Below are positions 1 to 12,690 of a stretch of 64,000 nt of DNA, piece after piece (the stretch's first letter is position 1; every line of letters begins with the position of its first letter). The notes beneath the pieces were generated by a model. That model made no database searches and was not told the DNA's origin. It was given only the letters and a program-made list of their open reading frames with translations. This DNA is from Nephrocerus scutellatus (Eukaryota; Arthropoda; Insecta; Diptera; Pipunculidae): positions 10,463,001 to 10,527,000 of the forward strand of contig OX352764.1 of NCBI GenBank assembly GCA_947095585.1, written 5' to 3'. Both the position numbers and the translations under genes were made by a program.

Positions 1-1075
1 GTAGACCACATCAACACTCTGCGAATTATCATCGTGCAGTCAGCTTAATGGAATTCGCCTTTGTACATCCTCTACCTCTTTGTCGATTTCGAACGAGCCT
101 TCGATTACATATCCAGAAAAGCGATCTGGACACCGTTGTTAAATCTCGGAATATCGGTTACAATCGTAAACCTTATCGATGAATAATATATAGATGCCGC
201 TTGCAGCGTCCGATATAAGGACAAGAACAGCAAGGAGTCTGGCAAGGATGTGTCCTCTCACCTATACTTTTTTTATTGGTGATTCTAGATCTCGTTATGG
301 CGCAAACCAACATCGATGCACTAAACGGTAATCAATGGCGAAATGCAATGAATGGCTAAAGGATCTCTGACGTGAGCTTGAGACGTTGATTTATAATGCT
401 GAACAGGTTGGCCTAGGCTTAACTTATTATAGAAAAATTTGCTGCTAATCGGAAAGACGGACAACTGCGAATTATCCATAATCACCTACGATGCAACGAT
501 AGTCATTGAAGACGTGGAGATCTAGCCTAATTAATAAGAACGCCAGGTCCGAATCAGACGTGACAGCCTGCTTAAACCAAGCACGTCTTACAAACTACTC
601 ATTAAATAAAGTGTGACGAGCGAATAACATCTCCAGTAACATCAAGCTAAAGATCTTCAATTCTAGTGTTAAATCGGTCCTCTAATATGGTTGTGAGACT
701 TGGAAAGTAGCAACCACTATTTCTCAAAAATGTTCAAGTATTCGTCAATAAATGTCTACGTCGAATCGGTGGCATCTTTTGCCCGAACACAATCTCGAAC
801 TCGAATTTACTTACCCTGATAAATAATCAGCTAATCTACATCGAAATTAAGCGTAGAAAATGGCAATGGGTAGGGTACACCCTGCGGAAATCGGACAATG
901 ACATTACGAAAATGATCTTTGAATGGAACCCTGAAGGAAGACGAAACCCGAGATGCCCAGTGAACCCATGGTGCAGATCAATCTAAAGCGTACAGTAGGC
1001 GTATGGCGTGAAGTCAAACTGCTGGCGAGAGACAGACGGCGCTGGAGGGAGGTCGTTTTCATTGTTTGGGTATTT
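1..1075 (+). mobile_element. Decayed non-LTR retrotransposon, RT C-terminal half
   Basis: Broken frames read along the plus strand. Early on there is a reverse-transcriptase block (LYLFVDFERAFDYISR, the usual FIDFEKAFDSV motif, near 75-125). Late on there is the C-terminal block RRKWQWVGYTLRKSDNDITK (about 855-915), followed by NPEGRRNPRC and a REVKLLARDRRRWREV-like end (about 1000-1050). This order is typical of LINE pol C-termini of the endonuclease-RT type. Stops and frameshifts are frequent, so it is inactive. The 5' part is outside the window. Confidence 0.75.
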
Positions 1076-2699
1076 TTTATTTTCTTTTTATTATACTGTT
1101 ATATAAATAAAGGACGCGAATAAATAAATATTAAGAAACTACAAAAAAACAGTCTGTAATGATGTCGAATGTCGAAGGCATCTATAAAAAAAATCAAAAA
1201 AAAACTAAACAACAGTTGAGTGATTGTTCCGCAGCGGAATTTTTTTTTTAATTTTATTTACATTTTTAAACTAAGTTAAATAAATAGATACTCCAAGTAC
1301 TGATGCAGATAACTGTAAATTAAGAAAATGTCATCGACTGAAATAAAGTGTTTTGCGGTCAACAATGTGTGACATGCCGACCGCATTCAGATATCCAAGG
1401 CGATCTAAATCCATCCCACATTGTATCACACAACATCCGGTGCGCTTCTTTATGTTGTACTTCCTGTGCTTTGAGCGTAAGACAACGAACGTGGCGTGGC
1501 TCCTTTGCGTGGTTAATGCTTCTCACTGAGTCAAGTATAAAACACTTTCCAGCAGCTCAGTTGGGGGGAAACTTTCTTAGGATACGCGCAAAATTCCTCA
1601 AGAGTCATGGTCATTCCTGCACGCTCAAATCACCTTTTCATGCACGAACTTAGCCGAAGGACGAAGGAGTGTCTCTTCATAGGTATATGTATTTGCTGTG
1701 TGTTCATTGTTAATATAAACATCGAACCATCATCAACCAACATCGGATGAAAGCTGTCAAAAGCTGGAAGTACGCATCGAATCAGGATCTTTTATTTCGA
1801 ATGACTTTTGATTCTGTTCCATTGAATTTCGTGCTTTCTTTTGTTCCACACCCTGTGCTAATTATTGCGCTTCACTCAAAGGTCAGTCGTTGAAGCATTA
1901 TGAATTTTCCAAGAATTTTCTTATCGATCGTTCTGCATTCTTGCATGCAAGTAAGGTTCCCTGCAGTAGCCAACGCTGTGCCGCCCGGTCGACTATCGTT
2001 TGCTTCAATTGCAAATTTTCAAATTACGTGCTCAGATTTAATGCCCTGCCCATTTTTGTAAAGCGACTTCAGTTTTAATGGCCTGGTCATCATCATAATT
2101 ATTTATTTTTCGTAATAAGAACAACAAAAGAAAGGCAATTATTTAGGATGATCGTAGCGCATTTCGTTAGAAAAATTCGTCATCCAATTAAATTATCCTT
2201 AATAGTTGAAAAATTTTGCCGGGTACTCGTATGACGTCTCTCAATTTGACTTGTAATTTTGAACTCTAATATTGACGTGAGTTTGTGGCAATAAGGTTAA
2301 GTAAATAATTTTGGTAATCGTTTGCCTATTAATGTAAAAATGTCAACAAAGCTATAAATCACTATGCTCAAATGTGTGCAATGCCATCGCAGCTAACTAC
2401 GTATGTTAACAGATTTTGTATTTGTAGTATTGAGTCCTTGCAGCTCATGCATAAAGTTGGTTTGCTACATTGAGTAATGAGAATGATACATAAAGTCTTT
2501 CAATCGTGCAGTAGCTTAAAATTCAACAATAATCCTGCGTGAACAAAAGCTTACTAATCTTGCGTTAAGGAGCATTCAATGTTTAATGGTCAACAGATTC
2601 TATAGGAAAATTATAAAATGATCCATTTTCATTCATATAAAAAATTGAGAAATTTCCATAGAATTCTAAATAAGATTCTAAAAACCTATTTTGAGCAGG

Positions 2700-3600
2700 A
2701 TTGTTAACGCCGAACCGAGGGAGGATCAACCATTAAAAGACGAGGTAAGTTCTTAGAAACGACCAAATAACATGCAGAACGCCCTCTCAATCGACACTTA
2801 ATTGGTCAGAGACTGTGGACCAGGAGTAAACCCTGCTGAAGTAGTAATGTTTTATATATGGGCTAAGATAGCGGTGGCCAGCTCTTGAATAATCTACTTA
2901 TAATAAAATGATAGAATCGGTCCAAAGGGCAAGAGCAAAGATCCTGCCTGCAATATAGTGGGATGCTGAGGACAAGTATACCTATACGGTTGGCAGTGAG
3001 CGGCCAATGCTGTTACGCGACTGTCAGCAATAGATCAGTGGACATGTATTCAGACAGGACACTCGACTATTACTCGCTAAAGAAAGAATATGCCTCCAAA
3101 GTTAAGGGTACAATAGGATGTTTTGTGGCAAACCAAGCGAAAGCTTCCGTTCATCTCTCTGATTATTGAAGCCTTTATCCTTGTGGAAGCACTGAAAGAA
3201 TATGCCTCCAAAGTTAAGGGTACAATAGGATGTTTTGTGACAAAACAAGCGAAAGCTTCCGTTCATCTCTCTGATTATTGAAGCCTTTATCCTTGTGGAA
3301 GCACTGACCCGGTGAAACAATATCTAAAAAGAACTGATATTGTAATTTATGTAGATAGTCAAGCAGCAATCAAGTCGCTTGAATTGGTCTCACGTCACGA
3401 CGTCAAGAGTGGCGTTGAGATGCCACCCATCTATTAAGTAGATGAGTGAGTATTTCGGCATCCGCATCCGAGTGTGGGTCCCTGGACACTTGGATTTTAG
3501 AGATCTGAGAATGGTCTTGAATTCAATGACTTCTGTAGGAGCTGTAGTGATGTCGAGAAGAGGAAGAGAACATTGTCAACCTACATAGTCGTGTCAGTTC
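2700..3600 (+). mobile_element. Decayed R1/jockey-like LINE remnant with RNase H piece
   Basis: At about 3340-3430 the plus strand reads YVDSQAAIKSLELVS, the RNase H block seen in R1/jockey-type LINEs (VDSQAAIKAL). Upstream (about 2700-3060) the sequence is more GC-balanced than its surroundings and probably belongs to the same element, but no firm motif was found. It contains a 112-bp tandem duplication. Class assignment is tentative. Confidence 0.45.
3082..3306 (+). repeat. Tandem duplication, two 112-bp units
   Basis: The segment beginning gaaagaatatgcctcc at 3082 is repeated almost exactly from 3194. Both copies run through the cctttatccttgtggaagc stretch to cactga. The few differences (for example gtggcaaacc versus gtgacaaaac) suggest a fairly recent duplication inside a dead LINE. 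Confidence 0.85.
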
Positions 3601-5460
3601 ATTTGGGATGCCGAATTCTGTCATGGCTTTATAAAGTCCTACTCTGCCTATGCTATAATAGGCGACTTTAAAGTCTATAAAAAGATTATGTAGTGAGTTT
3701 TGAAACTAAGGGTGTAAATCTGATCAATTGTTGATTTTCCTGGGATGAAACCACACCGGTATGATGAATTTGGCGCATATGGGGCTATCCTGTTTTGAAT
3801 GATAGAGGAGAAAATTCTATACGCGATACTTAAAAACGTTATACCACGATAATTGCTGCATGTTTTCATAACTTCTTTTTTATGTAAGGGGCACAGGACG
3901 CCTCTTCGCCAGTCTTCTGGCATCGCTTCTTCATTCCATATTTTCACTATTACCTCATGAATTGCTTGGTGTATTGCGGGACCTCCTGTTTTATTAAGCT
4001 CCGCTAGGATACCATCTGATCCCTTATTATTTTTGAGCCGAACTATCGGTCCGCTAACTTCGTCTATTCTTGGGGGCGGTAGAATAGTGTGGTCTTCGGT
4101 GATTGGTGAAGCCTCCAGTTTCTCAGCTAACTGGCAATTTAGCAAAGTGCTCTTTTCATCGCTCTTAGATGCCTTTGAGATCGGCGATCAGGTACCATCT
4201 TTGTCTTTGCAGTATGGGCTATGCGGTGAATATTGCGTCATACCGCGGATTCTTTGGTAGAACTTCCGCGCCTGGTGCGATCCTTGCTTTCTGTACTGTT
4301 TTAGTTCACGGACAAGGTATTCCAAGATTCTTCTCCCAGGCTGCTTTCTATCGCCGGTGAGCTGTTTTTTCATATCTTCTAAGCTCTTTATATTCATCTT
4401 CGCGTGCCCGCGTTCTATCAGATTGTTGCAATGCTCGGTAAGCAACATTCTTACGTTCAGTCGCTAGCTTACATTCGTCATCGAATGAGTCGTTTCGATC
4501 TCTACGCCTCAGATGGTGTCAGCAGTACCTACTATTGAGAGTATTATTAAGGCGTGTTTATTTCCCTTCTACGCCCGACATATTAGCCCCAGGACTTACT
4601 CTCCCAGCATTTAGGGTGAGTCCTATCGCTTGACCGTAGTTGTTTCAGGTCTTTTCGTTGCAAATGGCAGCCGTGTTGACTCGAATCTGATTCGCGGATG
4701 CAGTATTTCGTGATAATGCAATCTGCGCTCGGTGCACCATACCAAGAAGGTAGTGGTCCGAATCGTCGTTGGCACCTCATCAGGTTTGGGTTGTGGCGGC
4801 GGTCTATCAACACGTGGCCTATCTGGTTGCGAGTGGCTCCATCAGGAGATACCCAGGTGGCTTTGTGGATATTTTTACGCACAAACCTTGTACTCGCAAT
4901 GACCCATTTATTGCTTGCTGCCATCTCTATTACTCGTTATCCATTGTCATTAGTGTTGTCATATACTGCCTGAATACTGGCTTCCTAACTATTTTTGCAT
5001 TCATATCCCCCAGATGGATTTTTACATCATACTGAGGGCAGGCATGGAGTTCCCGTTCGACTGATTCAAAGAATTCTACTTTTTCAACTGGGGAATCCTC
5101 TGTAGGTGCGTGAATGAAGCTGCTATTCTGTGTTTTCGCCCTATTCTGCTGATGGCTGACCGCCGATTTAAGAAAATCTGCAACCAGAATTCCATAACTT
5201 TGTTGGTATTAGGGTTCATAATTCCTTTCATGCTTCGTTATAAGGTAATCGTAAACATCATCTGGGGAATCCTCTGTAGGTGCATTTCCAAAGCATTCTG
5301 TGTTATTTGCCCTAATCTGCTGATTGCTGACCGCCGATTTAAAAAAAATATCTGCAACCAGAATTCCATAACTTTGTTGGTATTAAGATTCATAATTCCT
5401 TTCATGCTTCGTTATAAGGTTATCGTAAACAATCTGACCTTCACATAAGAATTGCTCAAT
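3600..5460 (-). mobile_element. Decayed endonuclease-RT LINE, 5' half
   Basis: The minus strand carries blocks in element order from high to low coordinates. The end of an apurinic-type endonuclease lies at about 4924-4750 (KATWVSPDGATRNQIGHVLI, then DRRH, matching the TWxSPDGxxxNQIDHVLID motif). A linker sits around 4448-4188. The RT N-terminal region is at 4145-3675, with KNNKGSDGILAELNKTGG, DWRRGVLCPLHKK and NYRGITFLS, as in known LINE RT domains 0-2. The frames are interrupted, so the copy is dead. It includes a 173-bp tandem duplication at 5088-5440. Confidence 0.8.
5088..5440 (+). repeat. Tandem duplication, 173-bp period
   Basis: The block starting ggggaatcctctgtaggtgc at about 5090 recurs at about 5263. 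Both copies carry ctgaccgccgatttaa, the ccagaattccataactttg stretch and ttcatgcttcgttataaggt. It lies at the endonuclease end of the minus-strand LINE. Confidence 0.8.
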
Positions 5461-6344
5461 TCCAAGCAGGATGTACGTTCTCTTAGTGTTACGGCTATGA
5501 GAAATCCATTTTCTATGACTATAGCATTTGGCAAATTATCCCAGCCCTAATGACCAACAAAGAATGTGCGATAAAAGAATGACTTTGCCAAAGAACACGT
5601 CCTTGATATTAACCATGTCGTTTTCTGTTCATCATCGCGTTGATGCATTAATTGCGTTTTTATTGTTGTTGTTCTTGTTGGTTATAATTATCAAAAAAAT
5701 TGAGAAAACCATTCCACTAATGCCTAGCTTGTGTTATTGTTGTTATGCGCGAATATAAATCACCATCAAGCGAGTTGCTGTTTTTTTTTTTTAAAAAAAA
5801 AACGTTGTTTCAATTTAAAGGTCATTTTAACAGCTTCATTGGCGCAACACCTTTTTGCATACCATATGTTGCGCATGCAGCATTTTTTTCTTAGCGCAAC
5901 TTGATTAATGGCTTCTTGTGATGCAATCCCGGAGAGCTCGTGTGAAAATTAATGCACATCAAGGATCAAATTGTTGCTTTAAAACAATATGCCACGTTTT
6001 GCAGACTTTTTTCTTTGTGTTGTTATTTTAGTTGTTGAGATGTTGACATTGTGATTGTGAGTCCTTACCAATACACTGCAACCTTAACTCGCCAATGATT
6101 TCGGGTACAAAAAGGATCCTTAGCATTTTATTAATTTCATGCATAACTCGATATTTTATTCTGTTGTCTAACGTGACATTTTGTACAGAAGATTACTAAT
6201 CTTTTTCTGCTTTTACGTCATTTGGCTTCATATGACCACGTCAGCTTAAGAAAAATTGTATGAATACCATTTTGCAGAAGTCTTACTTCGGACAAATACA
6301 TGTCTATACGAATTTTTGGAAGTTAGAAGAGAATCATAAGAGCT

Positions 6345-6385
6345 CAAAAATATCATCATCATATTTGGCTCTACAAACGGGTTCA
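6345..6385 (-). mobile_element. LINE 3'-end tag (severely truncated copy)
   Basis: The sequence catcatcatatttggctc (continuing tacaa) is the reverse complement of the 3' terminus shared with the copies at about 8050, 30060 and 53290: TTGTAGAGCCAAATATGATG with a GAT-repeat tail. Only the terminus is recognisable here. Confidence 0.5.
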
Positions 6386-7666
6386 AAAATATATCTCACA
6401 ATAGAAGAAGAGCAACAAATTTTAACTCGCAATTTTTTCTTTAGTTATCCTTGAAACAGGATAACATTATCTCTACCTTTAGTGTGTTCGATAGATTTCC
6501 TTTTTGCTATTTTGAAACAAGCAGCTTCACTTCTAGCTTTAAGTAAGGTATTCCAAGTTGCCTTTTTAATAGCGTGAGCGTATTTACATTCTTTTCTTCT
6601 ATATAGTGGTCAAAAGCAGCAACCATATTTCCATTTCGTGAGTATTTGTCCCCATCCTATGGTCTTCACCTTAGAACTCCATATGTATAGGTAATATTTA
6701 CACAACTCTAAGGAGAAGAAGCAATTTGTGGAGTGTTAATAACATCGCCTGACTGGCACTCAGTCGGTCAAAATCAAGACCACTAAATGGCCGATTCGCA
6801 TAGCATCGTGTACGTACATAAGACCAAGTATTTATGTGGCGGCTCAATGCGATACCGACAGCTTGGAATTTGGGTCAAGGATATTTATAAAATAGACCAC
6901 CACCGGTAGTAGTTTTTCTTATATACTTAATGCTTTTACGAGACACGAATAAACAAAGAAACACACAAGAGTCAATGTAAATCAAGGGTGACTTTTTTAT
7001 GTTTTGCTCAATAACTCGCAGCGGAAAAGTGCGAAAATGATGGAAATTTTAAAGGCATTTGCCATTAAAAACATTTCTAAAAATGTTTTCAAGACACCAT
7101 CGACATATAAAAAAATTCCCAACTTAACATTTATTTCAATTTCCTTCCTTCGAATGGTAAATCGGTACAAAGGAAATGCACAATAAAAAGCATCCGGAAA
7201 TTTACTTGCAGAGCCTGAACGCATTTTCAGTATTTTTTTTTTCTTTCGAGGCTATCTCGATGATTTATTGCTAGAGCCATTCGGCACGTTTATTAGCTGC
7301 TATCCGGTTACTTGACCTATAATTTGGCAGTAAAATTTACCCCTATCCACTCACTGCTCTGAAACTTGCAGGGTTGGTTTAGGCCGCGTGTTTGGGTTTT
7401 CTTTTATTCGCTTTGATTCACACTGAATTTGGCTATCTAGTTACTTCCTATGTATAAATTTGGAGTAGAACTATATATTTCTAGAGCTTCGTGACAACAA
7501 ACTCTTTCCTAGATACAACGAATATTGATTTCCTTATGGCAACATTTTCGTTTGCTTTTCTAATACCTGTTTTATTTCGAATGGTAATTAAAACTGTGCA
7601 GATTTTTCCAGTGCGTACCCTTTTGTTTGAAATTAATAAACAAAAATGTTATCAGTTATCACTTAC

Positions 7667-7768
7667 ATTGTTTCTTGCTCCTACGTCAGCTCCGAGCTCA
7701 ATCATTCGGTCAATGATTTGGGTTTTATTATCCTTGACCGCATGCATGAGCGGCGTCATTCCAGTTAT
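7667..7768 (-). CDS. nompC: nompC coding exon 2, first ankyrin repeat
   Basis: This 34-codon exon encodes ITGMTPLMHAVKDNKTQI followed by IDRMIELGADVGARNN. It is an ankyrin repeat unit (TPLMHAV...ELGAD) and corresponds to the first of the roughly 29 ankyrin repeats that form the NompC gating spring. It is bounded by a minus-strand acceptor (tttgcag before ATAACTGG) and a donor (AAT|GTAAGT), both phase 0, and joins exon 1 as ...VHDP-ITGMTPLM. The expected next residues (DNYNVLHIAA-type) do not follow in the genome, so exon 3 lies to the left, outside the window. The exon is part of a longer minus-strand open frame whose ends are intronic. Confidence 0.88.
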
Positions 7769-8049
7769 CTGCAAATAGAAGACAATACAGAATTTCCTGT
7801 AAGTTAAGCTGTTCAGGCATTTTCGTGACCGCACTATTAGCTCTTTTACTCTTAATTTTGTCTCAAAAAGGTTTTTTTTAATATAAAGACAGAGTTTTCT
7901 AGAGGAAGGTAGGATTTGTTGTGTTTTAAAAATACCAAGGCATTCGTTATTTGCCAAAGAAGAGAGAGATTGTAAAAAAAATGAAGAGAAAGAACGACTC
8001 TGTGTACCGTATGCTACGTGAATTTGAAGAAAGTTTATAGGTTGTTTCT

Positions 8050-10400
8050 AAAGCCTCATCATCATATTTGGCTCTACAATTGGGGATCTGACATCCCGCA
8101 AAAAATCTCTGCACCGGTCCCGATTTTGAGCCGATGGCATCTAGTTTTGCATCCATAAACTCTACATTCTGTTCTACATCATCCTTGCATCGTAGGATTG
8201 CCCGTCCTCGCAGTCGTATTCCATAAATCCTACCGCAAAGGACTTTCCGAACAAGATCCTCATCGCAAATGCGAGCGAGCCCACTGAGCATAATTCTATA
8301 CACTATGTCGAAATCGCGGTAACGCTCGTAAATCTCATCATTGTACAGTCTGCGGAGTCGTCCTTCCTGACATACGGGGCCAACAAATCAACGTAAGACT
8401 TTTCTCTCAAAAGCGGCTAACTTTTTTGTAAACACCCAAGAATCGGATCCATATGTAAGTACTGGTATGACCATTGTCTTACTATATACCAGCAGCTTAG
8501 ATGTTATGGTTAAGTTCACTGATTTGAAGAGTCTTGAGAGACTATGTATAGTAGGCTTTGTTGGCTTTAAGCAGCCGTGTGCGTATTTCTGTTGACTCGA
8601 GATAGTTAAAGGATTCCACTACTTCAAATTCGTGCTCGAATACTTTAAACGAGGTACTAATGTTTGCCCTGACGTGGTCACCATGTACTTCGTTTTGCTT
8701 TCATTAATGTGCAGCCCCATATTTTGTGCCGCTCGCTCGATCTGTATGAAAGCTTCCTGTACAGCTCCTTGGTTTCTCTCAACGATGTCAATGTTGTCTG
8801 CGTAAGTCAGTATATTAATGGATTTATAAAGGATTGTTCCTCTTGCCGTTACGTCAGAGTCTCGGATCACTTTCTCCAACGTCAGGTTGAAGAGGAAACA
8901 GGCCAGTCCATCCCCTTATAGATGTTGAATGGGCTTGATAGCGATCCGGATATTTTTACTTGGCTTATAACATTGGTCATGGTCAACCTACATAGTCGTG
9001 TCAGTTTATTTGGGATGCCGAATTCACTCAAGGCTTTATAAAGATTACTCTGGCTATGCTATCATATCCTGCCATCACCTACCTAAGGGTGTTAATCTGA
9101 TCAGTTGTTGATTTGCCTAAGATGAAGCCACATTGGTATGGATCAATGATGACTTTAGCCCCATATCCTGTCTTGAAGGATAGAGGAGAAAATCTTATAC
9201 GCGGTACTCAACAACGTTATACCACGATAATTGCTGCATGTTGTGATATCTCCTTTCTTATATATTGGGCACAGGATGCTTCTTCGCCAGTCTTCTGGCA
9301 TCGCTTTTTCTCCCATTCTACTTCTACTATTAGTTCATGAATTCAACTCGTTGTATATTGCGTCATACCGCGGACTCTTTGGTAGAACTTCCGCGCCTGG
9401 TGCGGTCCTCGCTCTCTATAATGTTCTAGTTCATGGACGAAATTCTTCTCCCAGGCTGCTTTCTTTCGCCTGTGAACTATTTTCTATATCTTCTGAGGTC
9501 TTTATATTAATCTTCGCGTGCCCGCGTTCTATGAGATTGTTGCATTTGCCCGGAACGCAACATTCTTACGTTCAGTTGCTAGCTTATATTCGTCATCGAA
9601 CCAGTCGTTCCGATCTCAACGACTACTGCCTAACATGGAGTCACCACTACTAATGACAGTATTCTTAAGGCATGTCTATTTATCTTCTAGGCCCGACATC
9701 TCACCCCCAGGGCTTACTCTCCCTGCTTTTAGGGCGAGTCCTATCGTTTGACCGTAGTTGTTTTTAGCCTCTCCGTTGCGAAGTGCAGCCGCGTTGACTC
9801 GAATCTGATTAGCGGATGCTCCATCAGGAGATACCCAGGTGGCTTTGTGGATATTTTTACGCGCAACGACCAAATTATTGCTTGGTGCCATATCTATGAC
9901 TACTACTGCATGAATACTGGCTCCCTACCTATTTTTGCATTCATATTCCTGGGGGATGATTTTTACATCATACTCAGGACAGGCATGGAGTTCTAGTTCC
10001 ACTGTTCAAAGAATTCTTCTTTTCTATCATCTGGGGAATACCATGTAGGTGCGTGAATGTTTATGAGACTTATGTTTTTAAATCTGCCCCGCACGCGAAG
10101 GGTGCATAGCCGTTCATTTACTGCTTTAAAGCCGATAACGGAGTGTTTCATTCTTTTGCTGACTAGAAACCCCACTCCGAGCACATGATGTCTTGCATGT
10201 CATAATATATGTTATATTCTAATTTCCCCGTCCACTGCACCTCCTGGATTGCTATTATGTCAGCTTTATATTTGGACGGGGTATAGGCTAGCTGCTGTGC
10301 AGTTAAGCCGTTTTCGTTGCCGTGTTCGTTGGCGTGGTCGTCGTCGTTTATCAGTGTATCCGAGGCTGATTTGTGGTTCCGCAATAAAGTTTTTTTACGG
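8050..10400 (-). mobile_element. Near full-length but decayed endonuclease-RT LINE
   Basis: Reading the minus strand, endonuclease blocks lie at 10384-9993 (DIIAIQEVQWTGKLEYNIYY, GVGFLVSKRMKHSVIGFKAV and LINIHAPTWYSPDDRKEEFF) and at 9891-9800 (KATWVSPDGA). An RT centre lies at 8879-8640 (TYADNIDIVERN, GLHINESKTKYMVTTS), where the expected catalytic YADD reads YADN. The 3' end is at about 8050-8090, with the TTGTAGAGCCAAATATGATG tail. Numerous frame breaks make it inactive. It sits in nompC intron 1 in the gene's own orientation. Confidence 0.82.
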
Positions 10401-10844
10401 GCGAGGTTATTTTGAAGTGTCTTGCCCGATCATTCAGCTTTTCCTGTGTTGGAGGAAAATGACGTTTCTAAATCTTATTCAACATTAATTCGACTCTCAG
10501 GAACTTGGAAAATAGACATCGTTTTTTTGTGCTCGATTGATCTTGTGCTCTTATATGATTCAGCATTTTAAACAAGAACATTCAAGCCGATGGGAATATG
10601 CCAATAAATTGCGTTTTCATTACTCTTATTTTAATGAAAAAATAGTAGTAATTGCTGAAACGTTGCTATAACAAAATATCATCATGAGTAATTATTTATA
10701 AAGGATATTTTTCTTGGCTTGGATAGAACTTACAACTTACTGTAGGGTTAACTTCCAAACAAGCTGTTAAATTGCACTCAAGTTTTGAGAATTATTTAAG
10801 TATACTACGGCAAATCATTATAAATAGACTTTTGCTTATATAAC

Positions 10845-11520
10845 GCTACCAAACTATCCAAATTTATTTTGAAATTCAGTCTTCGATTCGCGCAACTTAT
10901 AGACGACTTCGTGATTTTTATGGCGCAAATAAGCGTCCATCTGAGCAAGCCATCCGTCGAACTGTGGATAGATTTCGTACCACATACTCTCTAAATGATG
11001 CAATAACTCCAACACGACGGAGGCATGTACGCACTGAACACAATATTGCCGCTGTAAATGAAAGTGTGGTTGAAGATCCAAATTTATCGATTTGCCGTCG
11101 TCGGTCGCAAAATTTTGTTCAGCGATAAGACTCATTTTTGGTTTAACGGGTTTGTAAATAATAAAAAATTTTCACATATGGAGTGATACTAATCCAAAAG
11201 AGATCACACAGACTCAATTAAATCCAAAAAATGCACCGGTTGGTACGGTTTACACGCTAATGGCATCATCGTACCTTATTTCAATGGACATCATTTACCT
11301 TGAACTCAATTGAACTCCACGGTCGTTCGATTTTACACCTTTCGATTATTTCCTATGTGACTGTGTAAAGTCACTGGGTTATACTGATAAAGCAAAAAGA
11401 ATTGGCCAGCAGTGCTCGAAAAAAGGAACAAAATTGGACGTCCAAAAATGGGCGGATGAAACGCCATTTGCTCTGAATGAATTATTTTGGAACGTCAGGA
11501 TATAAATATTTACCTGTAAC
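10845..11520 (+). mobile_element. Internally deleted mariner remnant
   Basis: The plus strand encodes a transposase N-terminus (SSIRATYRRLRDFYGANKRP, then a VDRFRTTYSLNDA block). It passes directly from a RRRSQ-like HTH segment to catalytic-domain pieces (DKTHFWFNGFVNNKK, FTPFDYFLCDCVKSLGY). The part between the second helix-turn-helix and the first catalytic Asp is missing. It resembles the 27.2-kb copy and, more distantly, the intact 17.6-kb element. Confidence 0.75.
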
Positions 11521-12690
11521 TGTTACTGTTTAGACATCCAGTTCAATTCCTGTGACTCTTGAGCGGGATGTTTTAGTTTACTCGAAAATTGGTTTCACAT
11601 CAACATCATGCATCAATGCAATTACTCTATCAACTGTTTTCAGGTAAAAGTTTTAGTATATATATTTTCTAAGCCATGTTTGAGTTCTCAAACTATGTTC
11701 AGTGTTTTAGTTATCGGTCTAACTTCATTGCCAACACTCCCAAAATATAAATTCAATCGATCAAATGCATTTTTGATTATGATAATCGATCGAAGGATTT
11801 GTTTCTTTATATTCCAATATTTGTCAATGGGAAATATTTCAGAATACTATCGTGTGTCTGTTCATGTATTGATTTGAACAAAAAAAAACCGAAATGCAAC
11901 AAAGGTATAGTCTTCCATGGAAATACCTAAAGCAATTGATCACACGCTCATTAGCAATAACAATGTTTCTAATGTTACAATATATGCAGGGACAGAGAGA
12001 GTCTCGAGAATCTCCATTCATCGCATTTTGCTTTGACAATAAAAGCCGTTACCTATGTTTGCATATATATGTTTATAGTGATGTTAAACGCTTGCTGAAG
12101 AAGCGTTCCTATGGAATGATATCGTTTTTCATGTCAACATCGTCGCGGTCGTCGACTTATTCGTCGTCGTTTGCGATTCAATAAAAAAAAAAATGTTGTG
12201 CCCCCAAAAAATGGATAAGTCTCGGTATTTCTAAATATATTTATTGTTTTCTATTAGATTTACTTGGTGGGCACCAAGAACCGCATCATGTTGTCATCGT
12301 GAAACCACAAATGCCTGCGGATATATAGAATGCCAAAATGCAATACAGTACAGACACAAATTCGATTCTATTGAATTTCTGCTTTGTTATGCCGGCAAAT
12401 TTTTGTTAATTCCGTTGCTATGACATAGTGGAGCCAAAGTATTATTAAGTAACCTTTCTTTTTTCTTTTTCTTTCTGATTTAAGAAATAGAAATATGATC
12501 GAATTACACTTTTCAATGAACAAAAAGGAAGCACATTAAAAAGCAAGAAGCGTACCTCTGTGAACTGTGAGTATTTTAGTGTTGTTGACTGTTTTTAATA
12601 AATTCATTTAGTGCATTAATTGCATTAACAAAACCTTCCTAAATAAAAGAAAAACACTTCTTCAATATCACTATAAAAACATCTACTCAC

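Larger units (their letters stand above)
1..7666 (-). other. nompC intron 2, partial, running off the left edge
   Basis: This sequence lies downstream of exon 2's donor on the minus strand, and no further nompC exon can be seen. It holds LINE pieces at 1-1075, 2700-3600, 3600-5460 and 6345-6385. In 1090-2690, 5460-6340 and 6390-7666 I see only AT-rich sequence with short frames and homopolymer runs (for example around 5780-5805), and no gene. Confidence 0.7.
7769..12690 (-). other. nompC intron 1 (4.9 kb)
   Basis: This is the interval between nompC coding exons 1 and 2, with GT...AG ends on the minus strand. It contains a long decayed LINE copy (about 8050-10400) and an internally deleted mariner (10845-11520). 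From 11530 to 12690 it is AT-rich sequence with only short, non-conserved open frames; I see no gene there. Confidence 0.8.
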
